DNA from: JANNYA01 sp031422315
Lineage (GTDB): Bacteria > Pseudomonadota > Gammaproteobacteria > Xanthomonadales > SZUA-5
Length of the DNA: 64,000 nt
NCBI GenBank assembly: GCA_031422315.1
Contig: JANOQN010000074.1
Span: 62,001 to 126,000 of the forward strand
Direction of reading: 5' to 3'
In this document: one piece after another, positions 16,923-26,230 of the stretch
How the letters are laid out: the number at the start of each line of letters is the position of its first letter
Position numbering within the stretch: position 1 is the stretch's first letter
Position numbers and translations under genes: made by a program
Notes under the pieces: generated by a model
Databases searched by the model: none
What the model saw: the letters and a program-made list of their open reading frames with translations, nothing else
What the model was told of the DNA's origin: nothing

Positions 16923-17252
16923 TCAAGCCTTCAGCGAACCTTTGGGCAGCAGCTTGTTGACCGCCGTGCGCTCTACCTTAATTTTGACTTTATCGGCGAT
17001 TTCAAGGATCAAATACGGCTCCTGGATTTCATCAATACGACCAACAATGCCGCCAGCAATCACGATTTCATCGCCGCGCTGTAGGCTATCGACCAGCGAT
17101 TGGTGTTCTTTTACCCGCTTGTTTTGCGAGCGGCTCATGAAAAACAGCAAGCCGACCATCATGACGGTAAATATAAGCATCGTGCCAAAACCACCGCCCG
17201 GCGCTGCGGCGCCTGCAGTTTGCGCGTGCGCGCTTGAGATGAGCCAATCCAT
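16923..17252 (-). CDS. yajC: Sec translocon accessory protein YajC
   Basis: The start at ATG 17252 (MDWLISSAHAQ, with GGAAC upstream) gives the usual 109 residues; the longer frame to 17312 adds an atypical N-terminus. One transmembrane helix (MLIFTVMMVGLLFFMSR) precedes a basic cytoplasmic domain with LQRGDEIVIAGGIVGRIDEI, the YajC signature. It associates with SecDF. It is the first gene of the yajC-secD-secF operon; the promoter presumably lies in 17253-17540, where no clear -35/-10 pair could be assigned. Confidence 0.93.
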   Translation of the reverse strand: MDWLISSAHAQTAGAAAPGGGFGTMLIFTVMMVGLLFFMSRSQNKRVKEHQSLVDSLQRGDEIVIAGGIVGRIDEIQEPYLILEIADKVKIKVERTAVNKLLPKGSLKA

Positions 17253-17552
17253 TAATGTTCCAACTTTCGCAAAGCCGCGAAGTATAGCCGCGTTATTTGC
17301 CAGATTGCGCAATCTAAGTCTGGCTATTGACCGTCAAAACCGCGTTAAGCCGTCTTTGTTCAGCGCTGGGTGCGGAGTTTTGCGGACTTCACTCGAGTGC
17401 ATCACAGTGAATTACAGTACAGATTCGCCGCAAACCGCTCGCTTTCTGAGATATTCTCTACCTAACGGCGCTGATTTGAATAGATCAAGCGCCTCCACTA
17501 TTGGGAACTAACCCCATCCGCTGTTTGCGCTTCGATTGGTTTGAAACGCTTT

Positions 17553-17945
17553 ATGAATAATTCTCAGAAACAAACCCCGTACCACGTCCAAGTGACGGTT
17601 AAACCGGGCTACTTAGCCGAACAAAGCTTGCCAGATCGAAATCGCTACGCGTTTTCTTATCACGTGTCGATAAAAAACTGTGGCCAGTTCGCCGTGCAGC
17701 TGCGCACCCGGCACTGGATCATTACTGATTCTGATGGCCGCGCCGAAGAAGTTCGCGGCGATGGCGTAGTCGGCGAACAACCCATGCTCGAACCCGGCGC
17801 AAGTTTTGAGTACAGCAGCGGCGCGGTAATCCGCACGCAAGTCGGCACCATGCAGGGCAGCTACCAAATGATTGCCAGTGACGGCCACCTTTTTGACGCA
17901 GAAATCCCACAGTTCACGCTGTCGGTGCCGCGCGTTTTGCACTGA
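17553..17945 (+). CDS. apaG: ApaG/CorD domain protein
   Basis: A 130-residue protein made of a single ApaG fold (fibronectin-III-like beta sandwich). It shows YAFSYHVSIKNCGQFAVQLRTRHWIITD, the GDGVVGEQPMLEPG loop and MQGSYQMI, all typical. ATG 17553 is preferred over the TTG at 17541. Its role is not settled; it is linked to Co/Mg resistance phenotypes and pyrophosphate-type ligands. It overlaps apaH by one base, as in many gammaproteobacteria, though ksgA is absent upstream. Confidence 0.95.
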   Translation: MNNSQKQTPYHVQVTVKPGYLAEQSLPDRNRYAFSYHVSIKNCGQFAVQLRTRHWIITDSDGRAEEVRGDGVVGEQPMLEPGASFEYSSGAVIRTQVGTMQGSYQMIASDGHLFDAEIPQFTLSVPRVLH

Positions 17946-18787
17946 TGGCGACCTACGCCATTGGCGATGTCCAGGGCTGCTACGACTCACTCTTACGGCT
18001 GCTAGACAGGCTAAAATTTAGCGAAGCCACCGACACGCTGTGGTTTTGCGGTGATATTGTCAATCGCGGCGGGCAATCACTCGAAACGCTGCGTTTTATC
18101 AAAAAGCTGGGCGATGCCGCCATCGTCGTTCTGGGCAATCATGATTTGCACTTGCTAGCCGAGCGCGTCAAACCGCCTGAGCGCCGGCAGCGTTCGGCGG
18201 AGCTTAAAAGCGTGTTAGACGCGCCCGATGCGAATGAACTGCTGGAATGGCTGCGCTTTCGCCCGCTGCTGCATCACTGTGAAAAACTTAACTTCGTGAT
18301 GGTGCACGCCGGCTTGTCACCGTTTTGGACGCTGACCATCGCCAAAGCGCAAGCGCAAATCGTACAAAAAGCCATCCAGGCCGATGATTACGGCAATTTG
18401 TTGATGCGCATGTACGGCAATCGCCCGCGCGGCTGGACAAAGGAGTTGAAGGGTTTAAATCGCCTGCGCGCCAGCATTAATACCTTCACTCGCATGCGCT
18501 ATTGCGATGTTAAAGGCAATATCGACTTTGAAGCCAAAGGTATGCCAGGCACACAGGCCGCGCCAAACTACCCGTGGTATGAAGTGCCGGGCCAAAAGCC
18601 GCGCAGCTTTAAGCTGGTATTTGGGCACTGGAGCATGCTCGGCAAATTCGAAGGCTGCGGCGTGTATTGCTTGGACACCGGTTGCGTGTGGGGCCGCACG
18701 CTCAGCGCGCTGCGCTTAGATGTTCCGGAGCCTGAATTTATTAGCGTGGCTTCAACGCTGCCGCCTCGGGAAATTCGGGGCGATTGA
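17945..18787 (+). CDS. apaH: Symmetrical Ap4A hydrolase ApaH
   Basis: A 280-residue calcineurin-type phosphatase that splits Ap4A into two ADP and can remove Np4 caps from RNA. Metal and substrate motifs are present: IGDVQGCYDSL (the ApaH version of GDxHG), CGDIVNRG, VLGNHDLHLL, a VHAG segment, and FGHWSMLG near the C-terminus. The stop of apaG and the ATG overlap (TGATG), so translation is coupled. Unusually, its own stop overlaps the TTG start of the VWA gene, so the Ap4A hydrolase and the ATPase/VWA module are probably in one transcript. Confidence 0.96.
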   Translation: MATYAIGDVQGCYDSLLRLLDRLKFSEATDTLWFCGDIVNRGGQSLETLRFIKKLGDAAIVVLGNHDLHLLAERVKPPERRQRSAELKSVLDAPDANELLEWLRFRPLLHHCEKLNFVMVHAGLSPFWTLTIAKAQAQIVQKAIQADDYGNLLMRMYGNRPRGWTKELKGLNRLRASINTFTRMRYCDVKGNIDFEAKGMPGTQAAPNYPWYEVPGQKPRSFKLVFGHWSMLGKFEGCGVYCLDTGCVWGRTLSALRLDVPEPEFISVASTLPPREIRGD

Positions 18788-19932
18788 GCTTGACGGCGAC
18801 GCCAGCGAGCGAGCCTGAAGCGCTGCGGCGCTGGCGCTTGATGTTAGGCCGCTACGCCGCTGAGCCGCTTGCCCACGCGCAATTTAATGCTGGCGATTGG
18901 AAGCTTGAGCAAGCGCTGGAATATCTGTACGGGCGTGAGTACGAAGCGCGCAGACTAGCCCGTCCGAGTGGTGGCGCGGGCTCGCTTGACCCTAGCCAGC
19001 TGCGCGCCATTGATTGGCTTAATCAATCGCGAAAGCTGTTTCCAAAGGACGTCTTCGAGCGCATGCAAACTCAGGCCATTGAGCGCTATCAGCTGAATGA
19101 TTTACTGGCTGATGCCGACGTTTTGCGCTCGTTAGATGCTACCCCAGGGCTTGCCAAAGCGCTGCTGGGCATGCGTGGGCGGTTATCGGCGAAGATGCGC
19201 GATGCGGTGCGTGAGATTATCCAAAAAACCGTCGATGACATTATCAAGCGCCTCAAGCATGACTTCATCAACGCACTGGTTGGGCGGCGCAATCGTCAGC
19301 GCATTTCTGAAGTAAAGGTGGCGCAGAATTTTGACGCGCGCGCGACGATCCGAGCGAACTTGAAAAACTTTGATCGTGAGCGCCGCCAGTTAGTCATCCA
19401 GCGGCCGCTGTTTAACACCCGCATCAAGCGCAACTTACCCTGGGATGTGGTGCTGTGCGTGGATCAAAGCGGCTCGATGCTGGACTCGGTAATTTACAGT
19501 GCGGTGATCGCGGGCATTATGTCATCCTTGCCTGCAGTGCGGGTCAAGCTGGTTGTTTTTGACACCAGCGTGGTGGATTTAACGCATTTAGCGCATGACC
19601 CGGTCGAGGTATTGCTGACCGTGCAACTCGGCGGCGGCACCGATATTGGCCGCGCAGTGCGCTATTGCGAATCCTTGATAACGAACCCGCAGCGCACGGT
19701 ATTTGCCTTGATAAGCGATTTTGAGGAAGGCGCAATGCCCGGGCCGCTGTTGGCATCGGTGCAGCGCATGGCGCAGGCGCGCGTGCGTCTGCTAGGGCTT
19801 GCCGCTTTGGATGAAGCGGCGAATCCAGTGTTTGATCGACAAATGGCGCAGCGCTTGGCGAATAAGGGCATGCACGTTGCGGCGCTAACGCCAGTGCATT
19901 TCGCGCATTGGCTTGCCGAAGTGATGAATTAG
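18784..19932 (+). CDS. VWA domain protein (YehP-like), MoxR-module partner
   Basis: 382 residues, starting at a TTG that overlaps the apaH stop. The N-terminal 200 residues are helical. The C-terminal VWA domain keeps the metal-ion-dependent adhesion site: DVVLCVDQSGSM (D-x-S-x-S at about 227-231), a Thr in GGGTDIG (about 299) and the Asp of LISDFEEG. This domain order and length match E. coli YehP. VWA proteins of this sort work with MoxR-type AAA+ ATPases, probably as adaptors on large complexes. The ATPase is encoded about 7 kb downstream. The next gene begins inside the stop codon (TAGTG), so the pair is translationally coupled. Confidence 0.88.
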   Translation: MSLTATPASEPEALRRWRLMLGRYAAEPLAHAQFNAGDWKLEQALEYLYGREYEARRLARPSGGAGSLDPSQLRAIDWLNQSRKLFPKDVFERMQTQAIERYQLNDLLADADVLRSLDATPGLAKALLGMRGRLSAKMRDAVREIIQKTVDDIIKRLKHDFINALVGRRNRQRISEVKVAQNFDARATIRANLKNFDRERRQLVIQRPLFNTRIKRNLPWDVVLCVDQSGSMLDSVIYSAVIAGIMSSLPAVRVKLVVFDTSVVDLTHLAHDPVEVLLTVQLGGGTDIGRAVRYCESLITNPQRTVFALISDFEEGAMPGPLLASVQRMAQARVRLLGLAALDEAANPVFDRQMAQRLANKGMHVAALTPVHFAHWLAEVMN

Positions 19933-22025
19933 TGGATTGGCAGCGCGCGTTCAGTGCTTATGATGACGGCGCTTTGGAAGCGCTGGCCAATGCGGGCCTG
20001 CTGCGGCGCGCCGCTAAAGATGTAGAAGCGGGAAAAGTGCAGTGGGTAGACGCGGGTGCAGCAGCAGGTAAAGTTATTACAGATGGTCAGTGCGTTGAGC
20101 TGGATGCGCGCGGGCCGCAGCATACGCGCTGCAACTGCCCGGCGCCGGGGCTGTGCAAGCATATTTTGGCGGCCATTGTGTGGCTGCGCGAGTTACCCGC
20201 GAGCTCGGAAATTGCTGACGATGAAGTCGCAGGCGGCGCCGATAGCCTGCCCGCTGAATCTGGGTCTGCCTACATGGTGCCACCTGATCCATTAGCCGAG
20301 GTGCTGGCTTTGGAGAGCGCAAGCTTGTTTAAAGCGGCCGGTGTGGCGGCCACGCGTGAAGCCGCCCGTATGGTATTGGGCACTCAAACAATCGGCATGG
20401 AATGGCGCGTGCAGGGTGCGAGTTTGGTCATGGATTTAGCCGAGCTAGGCCTTAGCTGCCGCTGGATTGCCGGCGCAGGTTTTGCCGGCATGGCCTCCGA
20501 TATTCCGGTCAATCAGCGTAAATCCATACATCTGATCGCGCTGGCTGCGCTACGTTTGGCATTGAATCAGCCGCTGAGTTGGCCGAAGGAATTGCAGCCA
20601 ATGGCGTGCGCGGAAGCGGCCGGTTTGGCCGCCAGCGAGCTTGCTTTTTTGGAGCAAGTACGCAGCACAATATCCGAGCTTTTGTGCACCGGGCTATCGC
20701 ACGCTAGCAGCTTAGTAACAGCGCGGCTGTTGGCGCTGAATATGTCCGCGCGCAGCGAAGGCATGCCGCGCCTTGGGGCCATGTTGCGCAACTTAGGCGG
20801 CATGCTCGAGCTATTGGTACAGCGCGATCACCAAGCGCAGGAGGCAGATGCCTTTGCTCTAATTTGTAGCATTGAAGCGCTGTGCTTGGCCATGCAAGCT
20901 GATGCGAATGTGGCTCAGCTTGCCGCACTACGCGGGCGTTTACGCCGAGTATTTGATAGCGCAGACACGCTAGAGTTGTTGCCGGTCGGCGCGCAGTGGT
21001 GGCAAACGCTGGGCGGTGCGCGCGGTCTAAGCATTTCATTCTGGGACGTATCCGGCGCAAGGCTATTACAAGCCACCTTGGCAAGGCCAGACGCGAGCGA
21101 TGCGGCGTTTACTCGGCAAAGCGCCTGGAGTACGCAATCGCTTTGGCCGGGCATGGGCTCAGCTGAGCAAATCTGCGCGGGTCCGCTAACGCTCAGTGCG
21201 CCGCGCCTTGCCGATGATGATCGCTTAGCGCTGGGCGGCGCGAGCAAGGCGCAAAGCTCAGCCTTGTGGCCCGGCAATGATTCGCGCCTGCAGGCCATTG
21301 GCTACGGCGATTGGCAGCAGGTCAGTGAGCAATTACGCAGCACCATTGGCTTGGCCGGAAACCTGGGTGAAACGATGCTGTTGCGGCCCGCTAGTACCGG
21401 TGCGCTCATACTAAACGAAGCGGCGCAGCAGCTGCTCTGGGCTTTGTTTGATCTGCACGGACGCAGCTTGGATTTAATGCTGCCTTTAGGTGGGCAGGGT
21501 GCGCAGGGCGCGCAAAACGCTCAGCGCAGCCAAAATCTAAATCGCTTTGTGGCCCGCAAAGCCCCGGTGATTGCTGTACTCGTGCGGGTGCAGCAGAGCC
21601 ACGCGCAAACCCAGCTGCTGCCAATTGCCGCCTTAAGTACGAATGGCAAAAATCAGCTTCAGCTGGTGTCGTTTGATTTTGCTTCTGAAGCTGCGGTTCC
21701 CACGCCGCTGACCGAGCGAATTTTGCGACTGCTGAATTTGCGCAAGCAGCAGGCAGCGGCCGTGTTAGCGCCAAAATTGGCGGAGCGTTTATTGCAGCCG
21801 ATATTCGATGTCTTAGAAACCCAAGCCGCCACCGGGCGAATGCGCTTGACTCAGCTACAGCGCGATCAATTAGAAGGTCAAACTGCCGCAATTGCCTCGG
21901 TAGGTCTGCACAGCATTGTTGTCGCACTCAAAGCGCATATTGACGCATCAACGCCTAGCACATTGATGCGATTACAGCGGCTGAGCTTATGGGTGTTAGC
22001 GCTGCAAGGTTTGCCAGACACGTAG
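19932..22025 (+). CDS. SWIM zinc-finger protein (YehQ-like)
   Basis: Start GTG 19932, overlapping the VWA stop by one base; an earlier in-frame TTG at 19908 lies inside the VWA gene. The product has about 697 residues. Near the N-terminus is a SWIM-type zinc finger, C-x-C-x5-C-x-H (CNCPAPGLCKHILAA, about residues 67-77), a DNA- or protein-binding element. The rest is a long Ala/Leu-rich helical body without a recognised enzymatic motif. Size and position next to a YehP-like gene match E. coli YehQ. A substrate-recognition role in the ATPase module is inference. Confidence 0.82.
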   Translation: MDWQRAFSAYDDGALEALANAGLLRRAAKDVEAGKVQWVDAGAAAGKVITDGQCVELDARGPQHTRCNCPAPGLCKHILAAIVWLRELPASSEIADDEVAGGADSLPAESGSAYMVPPDPLAEVLALESASLFKAAGVAATREAARMVLGTQTIGMEWRVQGASLVMDLAELGLSCRWIAGAGFAGMASDIPVNQRKSIHLIALAALRLALNQPLSWPKELQPMACAEAAGLAASELAFLEQVRSTISELLCTGLSHASSLVTARLLALNMSARSEGMPRLGAMLRNLGGMLELLVQRDHQAQEADAFALICSIEALCLAMQADANVAQLAALRGRLRRVFDSADTLELLPVGAQWWQTLGGARGLSISFWDVSGARLLQATLARPDASDAAFTRQSAWSTQSLWPGMGSAEQICAGPLTLSAPRLADDDRLALGGASKAQSSALWPGNDSRLQAIGYGDWQQVSEQLRSTIGLAGNLGETMLLRPASTGALILNEAAQQLLWALFDLHGRSLDLMLPLGGQGAQGAQNAQRSQNLNRFVARKAPVIAVLVRVQQSHAQTQLLPIAALSTNGKNQLQLVSFDFASEAAVPTPLTERILRLLNLRKQQAAAVLAPKLAERLLQPIFDVLETQAATGRMRLTQLQRDQLEGQTAAIASVGLHSIVVALKAHIDASTPSTLMRLQRLSLWVLALQGLPDT

Positions 22026-22099
22026 CAGCACACTCACGCGATCCGGCATAAAATTTAGCGAATTGATATTTCATAAGATTTAGAAATCGGGAGAAAACA

Positions 22100-25000
22100 A
22101 TGGGCCTGTTAGACAAATTAGTGAGCGCAGTAAAGAGCCGACTTGGTGCAGATTCCAACACGACGGGTGAACGCTCAGCACATCGTGCCGCACAGCTAAA
22201 AATAGCGCTTGCGCCGCTCAATTCAGCCGCGCCAGGTTTGGCGGATAAAGCCTTAGCCTTTGTGCTGGAAGGCCAAGGTGAAACGGTGCTGTTAGATCTG
22301 CAAGCGGCATCGGCCAAAGGCCTCGGTGAGCAGCTGGGCGATCCGGGCCGTTTACGCTGGGGCTTTAATCGACACGGCCTTAAAGCACTGGAAACTACCG
22401 CGCACGCCAGCATGGCGGGCCGCGCTGCGCTGTACGCCAGTATAGACGCCGATACAAACGTCGAGCCACTGGTGCGGTTTGGCAAAATTTTGGCGGCGGC
22501 CGATGCCGGTAAATCCTTAGAATCGATGGGCGCACCGGTGCCCGAATGGCTAACGTATTTGATCAATGATGCGCTGTTCGCCAGCTACAAGCTTAACCGC
22601 GATAAGCACGAGCCCGCTAAAGACCGCACGGCCTGGGATGTAGCGCTGATTGAGAAATTACTGCTAAGCGAAGACTTGGATCCTCGCCTGGCATTACAGG
22701 TGGTGTTTGAACGCAAAGGCTTGGAAGACTACTATCATGATCGACTAGATTGGTTAGTTAACTCACCTGCACTGATTCGCTACCTGAGCGAGCATGCCGA
22801 GTGGACCTTGCAATTGCCGCAGGCGCTGTCAGCTGCCGGTCGAATTCCTTTAGTTAAGCGCATCGGCACTGACAAAGCACTGCTTAGTCAATTTGCCGCG
22901 CTGATGGTAGCGCTGGCGGTAGACAGCAGCAAAACCGTACGCGCCGATGCGGTGACCTATCTTGAGAATATTCCTGAAACTCAGCGCATTGAATTGCTAA
23001 ACACCTTGCTGCTCAGCGGCGATAGCGGCCAGCGCACGCAAGCAGCGGAGTTGATGGCGCGCTTGCCTGCGCAATCAGGCCGAGCAGCACTGCAAGCCGC
23101 ATTGGCAAGTGAAGCCAGCAAACCCGTGCAGCAGGCCCTGCGCGCCGCGCTTTCACGCTTAGACGCGGTTGACAACGCGGGCACGCAAGTCATGCCAACG
23201 GCGCCAGAATGGCAGGCGTTTCCAGATCAAAAGCTAGGCGCAGAAGTCTTAGCGCTGCTGCAGGCGAATCTTGCGCACATGTTGCAAAAGGCGCGCGTTT
23301 TGGCCGATGAAGAAGCGCTGGAAAATGCGAAAAAAGTTGGCAAAAAAGACGCCTATGCCTATACCTGGGCCAAAAGCAATTTCGAGGCGCTGCGCAAAAT
23401 CAGTTCGGAAGATTTGAGTGATGCGCTAGGCATTCTAAACGGTAGCGGCAGCACTAAAGCGACAGAACGCCAAAGAAAAAACCACGTGATCCGAAACGTA
23501 GTTGCGTACGGCGGAAAAGTCTTTGCACACCACGATTTTGGCGCAGTGCATTTGATTCGCTGGCTCAGCAGCGCGGGCTATGGCTATTTTTGGGCGGATG
23601 ATGCCTTCCAAAAATGGCTGGGCCGACAAGCGCCGGGCAGCGTTGATTTACGCGCCCTTGCAGCGCTGTTCCAAAGCGCAAAAATTCCGATCAACGCGGT
23701 GGCCGGAACCGCGCTCAGCAGCCACTGGAATACGCCATCGGCGGTTGATCTGCTACCCGCAGATCGGGTTTGGCCATTTTTTATAGAGCACCCGCATTAC
23801 ATCGACGAGGGCTTAGGCTTGGCTGCGGCTAGCGATCAGCGGCGCGGGATGGAGCTGGGCGCCACGCTCCACACGCTCAGTATTTTTCCGATACTGCCGG
23901 CGCGCTGGGTGCCTAAATTGATGGAGCTTGCGCTAGCTGAAGGCAAAACGCATCGCGCCGCTGCGCAAAAAGCGCTAGCGAGCCTGCCTGAATTGGGTCG
24001 GCAAATTATCGAATCGCTGGGCCACAGCAAAAGCGAAGTGCGCATCGAATCTGCGCAGTGGCTAGCGAGCTTGCGCTACGCCGATGCGGTTCCGGTGCTA
24101 ACCAAAGCGCTCGATAAAGAAACCCGTGAAACCGTGCGCGCGGCATTCCTGACCGCATTGGAAGCGCTGGGTGTAGACATCTCTTTGCGGCTAGCACCGG
24201 CTATTTTGCTGGCGGAAGCCAAAAAAGGCCTGCAGGCAAAGCTACCTGCTGGCTTAAGCTGGTTTGCCTGGGATGCTTTGCCTAGCTGCACGTGGCAAGG
24301 CGGCGCAGCAGTGGACAGCGACATCGTGCGCTGGTGGGTGGTGCTGGCGGCAAAGCTCAAAGAACCCGGCGGCAATGCCTTGCTGACCCGCTATTTGAGT
24401 CTGCTCAGCCCACACTGTGCGCAAGCGCTGGGCACCATTGTGCTGCGCCAGTTTATTAATCAAGACACGCGTCACCCCTCGCTGGAGCAGGGCATTGAGT
24501 TTGCAACTGCCCAAGCGCCTGGGCGCTATCAAAGCTACCAAAGCAGCTATTTAAATGCTAAACCGGAATACCGTCAGTACTACGAAGTCAGTTACGCGAA
24601 ATCGCAAGAGCAGGTATTTGAAGAGTGCAAACGAGAGAAAATGTCCGAGTATTTAGGCAGCGCAATAGGCGAAAAAGGCATCTTAGCGCTGAGCGCAAAA
24701 GCCCCTGGACATGAAGTAGTGTCGCTATTGCAGCTTTATATGCGCGACCATTACCAGCGCCGCGCGCAGATCGAGGCCATGTTAGAAGCTGCTGCTACCG
24801 CCAGCGATCCAGCGGTCATTCAATTACTACTAGGCATTTCCAGGCGCTACCGCACGGCATCCGTGCTCGAAAAAGCCAAAGCGCTGGTCGGCGAGATTGC
24901 CCAGCGCAACGGCTGGACGCAAGATCAACTTGCCGACCGCACCATCCCTACCGCCGGGCTAGACGACACCGGTACTTTGCAGCTCCCGTTTGGCGAACGC

Positions 25001-25918
25001 AGTTTCAGCGTGGTGCTGGATGCGGCGATGAAACCCGAGCTGCGAAACGCTGAAGGCAAGGCCATTAAAGCGCTACCAGAGGCGCGTCAAAATGACGATC
25101 CGGCGCAGGTTAAAGAAAGCAAGGCGCTGTTCGCTAGCGCTAAAAAAGAACTCAAGCAGGTGATTGATATGCAAACCACCCGGCTGTTTGAGGCCATGTG
25201 TACCGGCCGCACGTGGCCGCAAACTGAGTGGCGCGAATATCTCTATAGCCACCCGATCGTTGGGCGTTTGATTCAACGTTTGGTTTGGCTAGAAATGGCT
25301 GCAGACGGCAGAATTTTGCAGAGCTTTCGCGCCAGTGAGGACGGCAGTTTACTCAACACCCAAGACGATGAAGTAACGCTATCTGAGTCCACAATGATTC
25401 AGCTGGCGCACGCTTCGCTGGTTGATGCGGCCAGCGCGAGCGCATGGATCAAGCACTTTAAAGACTACAAATTGCAGCCTTTATTCGTGCAAATGGCGCG
25501 CCAAATGCCAAGCTTTGCCTTGGTTGATAGCAAAGGCGTCGCCATCACTGAAATCAACGATCGCTTAGGCTGGGTGAGCGACACCTTCACCCTGCGCGGC
25601 GTGTTTACCAAGCTTGGCTATCAGCGCGCAGCGGCTGAAGACGGCGGCTTTTTCTACCAGTACAGCAAGCACTTTGCTAGCGTGAACGCGCGGGTCGTGA
25701 TTGAGTTTACTGGCAACGCGCTGCCAGAAGAAAATGTAGCAGCGGCGCTGAAAACACTGGTGTTTGAAGACAGCAAAGTGCGCGGCTGGTCGGATCGAAA
25801 TATGAGCCTAGCGAAGGTGCCGCCGGTGTTACTGGCTGAGGCCTACGCCGACTATTTAGCGGTGGCGCAAATCTGTGCTGGCTTTAGCGCAGATTGGGAA
25901 AAGAAAATGCCGTGGTAG
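22100..25918 (+). CDS. Large DUF4132 protein with HEAT-like repeats (YehI-like)
   Basis: 1272 residues from ATG 22100 with a good GGGAGA site. The N-terminal three quarters are helical, with HEAT-like repeats around residues 250-360 (SSKTVRADAVTYLENIPETQ) and again at about 620-720 (KSEVRIESAQWLASLRYADA). The C-terminal 270 residues form the DUF4132 region, with EYLYSHPIVGRLIQRLVWLE, FRASEDGSLLN and the terminal WSDRNMSLAKVPPVLLAEAY. E. coli YehI has a similar size and tail. It probably acts as a scaffold in the VWA/MoxR module. No catalytic motif is evident. It lies 74 bp after the SWIM gene. Confidence 0.85.
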   Translation: MGLLDKLVSAVKSRLGADSNTTGERSAHRAAQLKIALAPLNSAAPGLADKALAFVLEGQGETVLLDLQAASAKGLGEQLGDPGRLRWGFNRHGLKALETTAHASMAGRAALYASIDADTNVEPLVRFGKILAAADAGKSLESMGAPVPEWLTYLINDALFASYKLNRDKHEPAKDRTAWDVALIEKLLLSEDLDPRLALQVVFERKGLEDYYHDRLDWLVNSPALIRYLSEHAEWTLQLPQALSAAGRIPLVKRIGTDKALLSQFAALMVALAVDSSKTVRADAVTYLENIPETQRIELLNTLLLSGDSGQRTQAAELMARLPAQSGRAALQAALASEASKPVQQALRAALSRLDAVDNAGTQVMPTAPEWQAFPDQKLGAEVLALLQANLAHMLQKARVLADEEALENAKKVGKKDAYAYTWAKSNFEALRKISSEDLSDALGILNGSGSTKATERQRKNHVIRNVVAYGGKVFAHHDFGAVHLIRWLSSAGYGYFWADDAFQKWLGRQAPGSVDLRALAALFQSAKIPINAVAGTALSSHWNTPSAVDLLPADRVWPFFIEHPHYIDEGLGLAAASDQRRGMELGATLHTLSIFPILPARWVPKLMELALAEGKTHRAAAQKALASLPELGRQIIESLGHSKSEVRIESAQWLASLRYADAVPVLTKALDKETRETVRAAFLTALEALGVDISLRLAPAILLAEAKKGLQAKLPAGLSWFAWDALPSCTWQGGAAVDSDIVRWWVVLAAKLKEPGGNALLTRYLSLLSPHCAQALGTIVLRQFINQDTRHPSLEQGIEFATAQAPGRYQSYQSSYLNAKPEYRQYYEVSYAKSQEQVFEECKREKMSEYLGSAIGEKGILALSAKAPGHEVVSLLQLYMRDHYQRRAQIEAMLEAAATASDPAVIQLLLGISRRYRTASVLEKAKALVGEIAQRNGWTQDQLADRTIPTAGLDDTGTLQLPFGERSFSVVLDAAMKPELRNAEGKAIKALPEARQNDDPAQVKESKALFASAKKELKQVIDMQTTRLFEAMCTGRTWPQTEWREYLYSHPIVGRLIQRLVWLEMAADGRILQSFRASEDGSLLNTQDDEVTLSESTMIQLAHASLVDAASASAWIKHFKDYKLQPLFVQMARQMPSFALVDSKGVAITEINDRLGWVSDTFTLRGVFTKLGYQRAAAEDGGFFYQYSKHFASVNARVVIEFTGNALPEENVAAALKTLVFEDSKVRGWSDRNMSLAKVPPVLLAEAYADYLAVAQICAGFSADWEKKMPW

Positions 25919-25960
25919 GGGTGACTGCCAACGTTAAATGATTGGCAATGCAGGCAAAAT

Positions 25961-25984
25961 GATATACATTGAATATTGTATATC
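25961..25984. promoter_or_regulatory. Inverted-repeat operator of the toxin-antitoxin pair
   Basis: Perfect 8-bp arms GATATACA (25961-25968) and TGTATATC (25977-25984) flank an 8-bp spacer, 18 bp before the antitoxin ATG. Position and symmetry fit binding by an AbrB/MazE-type dimer for autorepression. Confidence 0.65.
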
Positions 25985-26002
25985 CAAAATAAAAGAGTAA
26001 AC

Positions 26003-26230
26003 ATGCAAATTGCAAAATGGGGTAATAGCTTGGCAGTTCGCCTGCCCAGCACGCTGGTGGAAATCCTAGATTTAAAGGCTGGAGACGATGTCGAAATAGT
26101 CGTTGCCGCGCCAAAGCGCTTTGAAATTCGTCGGCCCAAACAAATCGACGACTATTTCGCGCAGTTGCAAGCCCTGCCCAAACTGCCTGCCGGGTTTATA
26201 TTCAGTCGTGAGGAAGCGAATGAAAGGTAG
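26003..26230 (+). CDS. AbrB/MazE-type antitoxin
   Basis: 75 residues from ATG 26003; an earlier in-frame ATG at 25976 lies inside the operator-like repeat. The N-terminal 45 residues are a swapped-hairpin AbrB/MazE DNA-binding fold (MQIAKWGNSLAVRLPSTLV, then LDLKAGDDVEIV). The short acidic tail (FSREEANER) would bind the toxin. The gene overlaps the toxin start by 11 bp. As the family antitoxin it should neutralise the PIN RNase and repress its own promoter. The pair interrupts the ATPase module between the DUF4132 and AAA+ genes. Confidence 0.88.
   Translation: MQIAKWGNSLAVRLPSTLVEILDLKAGDDVEIVVAAPKRFEIRRPKQIDDYFAQLQALPKLPAGFIFSREEANER

Noticed and set aside
22100..25918. Minus-strand frames of 60-200 codons opposite the SWIM and DUF4132 genes
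   Set aside because: They are Ser/Arg-rich antisense shadows typical of Ala/Leu-rich coding sequence and show no family motifs.
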